5,568 bases of DNA from Thermofilum sp. ex4484_15 (GTDB lineage: Archaea > Thermoproteota > Thermoprotei > Thermofilales > EX4484-15): contig NJEH01000065.1 in assembly GCA_002254595.1 (NCBI GenBank), positions 1 to 5,568 of the forward strand. Direction: 5' to 3'. A model generated the notes under the pieces. The model did no database searches and had not been told where the DNA came from. It saw nothing but the letters and a program-made list of their open reading frames with translations. How positions within the stretch are numbered: position 1 is the first letter of the stretch; each line of letters opens with the position of its first letter. A program made the position numbers and the translations under genes. Shown here piece by piece: positions 5,395 through 5,568 of the stretch.

Positions 5395-5428
5395 CAACCA
5401 TCCCGACTAAACACAATTGATAATAGGC

Positions 5429-5568
5429 CTATAGCTTAGCCTTAGATAGTGCATCCAAGGTAGCTGCTACTACGTAATAACTTACGGGGGAAGCTGTAAG
5501 CATAGGTTGAGTAGCGTACTGTAAAGTAATTAAATCGATCATAGTAACCTTATTCTGGATAGCTACAG
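5429..5568 (-). CDS. C-terminal end of a gene, possibly a pyridine-nucleotide-disulfide oxidoreductase
   Basis: The minus-strand frame enters at the window edge and stays open for 45 codons to TAG at 5431-5429. Its last residues include MIDLITLQYATQPMLTASPV followed by SYYVVAATLDALSKAKL. The pattern D-L-x(3)-Q-Y-A-x-Q-P, then a Pro and a helical V-V-A-A run, resembles the dimerisation-domain tail of NADH oxidase and CoA-disulfide reductase type flavoproteins ('DLAYSPPFSP-WDP--VAA'). If so the full protein would be a soluble FAD enzyme. The fragment contains no active-site residue, so this is a modest inference. That the frame is coding is supported by codon bias, the terminator-like T-run after it, and the promoter of the next gene beyond. 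Confidence 0.55.
   Translation of the reverse strand, partial: VAIQNKVTMIDLITLQYATQPMLTASPVSYYVVAATLDALSKAKL

Noticed and set aside
5342..5428. Short non-coding gap examined for an sRNA or tRNA
   Set aside because: No cloverleaf or box motifs; the content is explained by a T-run terminator and a TATA-like promoter.

Overview
The window looks like chromosomal DNA of a thermophilic archaeon of the Thermoproteota (crenarchaea), quite possibly Sulfolobales; the order is an inference. Grounds: about 38-40% G+C by eye, very heavy use of Leu TTA, Ile ATA and Arg AGG/AGA codons, archaeal-style TATA-like boxes close to start codons, T-tracts rather than GC-rich hairpins after genes, and the protein types present. 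No rRNA, tRNA, CRISPR array, IS element or origin was seen.

Layout. Plus strand, 1-1310: the 3' part of a multi-spanning permease resembling ABC-2 transporter permeases. It is spread over three consecutive frames (2-307, 361-918 with its frame already open from 289, and 918-1310), each shifted -1 from the one before. It is either a split, translationally coupled permease or one gene broken by two frame changes. Plus strand, 1370-3630: a secreted serpin followed after 5 bases by a 12-helix MFS transporter, probably one transcript. Minus strand, 3647-4099: a small secreted beta-rich protein, convergent with the MFS gene. 4100-4296 is a 197-base spacer holding a probable terminator and a probable promoter. 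Minus strand, 5341 to 4297: a four-helix FUN14-like membrane protein followed after 16 bases by an HhH-GPD (endonuclease III superfamily) protein with a C-terminal Cys4 motif. Minus strand, 5568-5429: the last 45 codons of a gene running in from beyond the window, possibly a pyridine-nucleotide-disulfide oxidoreductase.

The most interesting item is the serpin. It has a signal peptide and a reactive-centre loop of exactly the alpha-1-antitrypsin length with a predicted Leu-Ala scissile bond. About 50 core residues (strand s2A, helix E, strand s1A) appear to be missing without any frame disruption. It would act outside the cell, where these acidophile/thermophile lineages also place acid proteases and hold an S-layer. 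No link between the serpin, the permease, the secreted protein and the minus-strand repair gene is shown by sequence beyond proximity.
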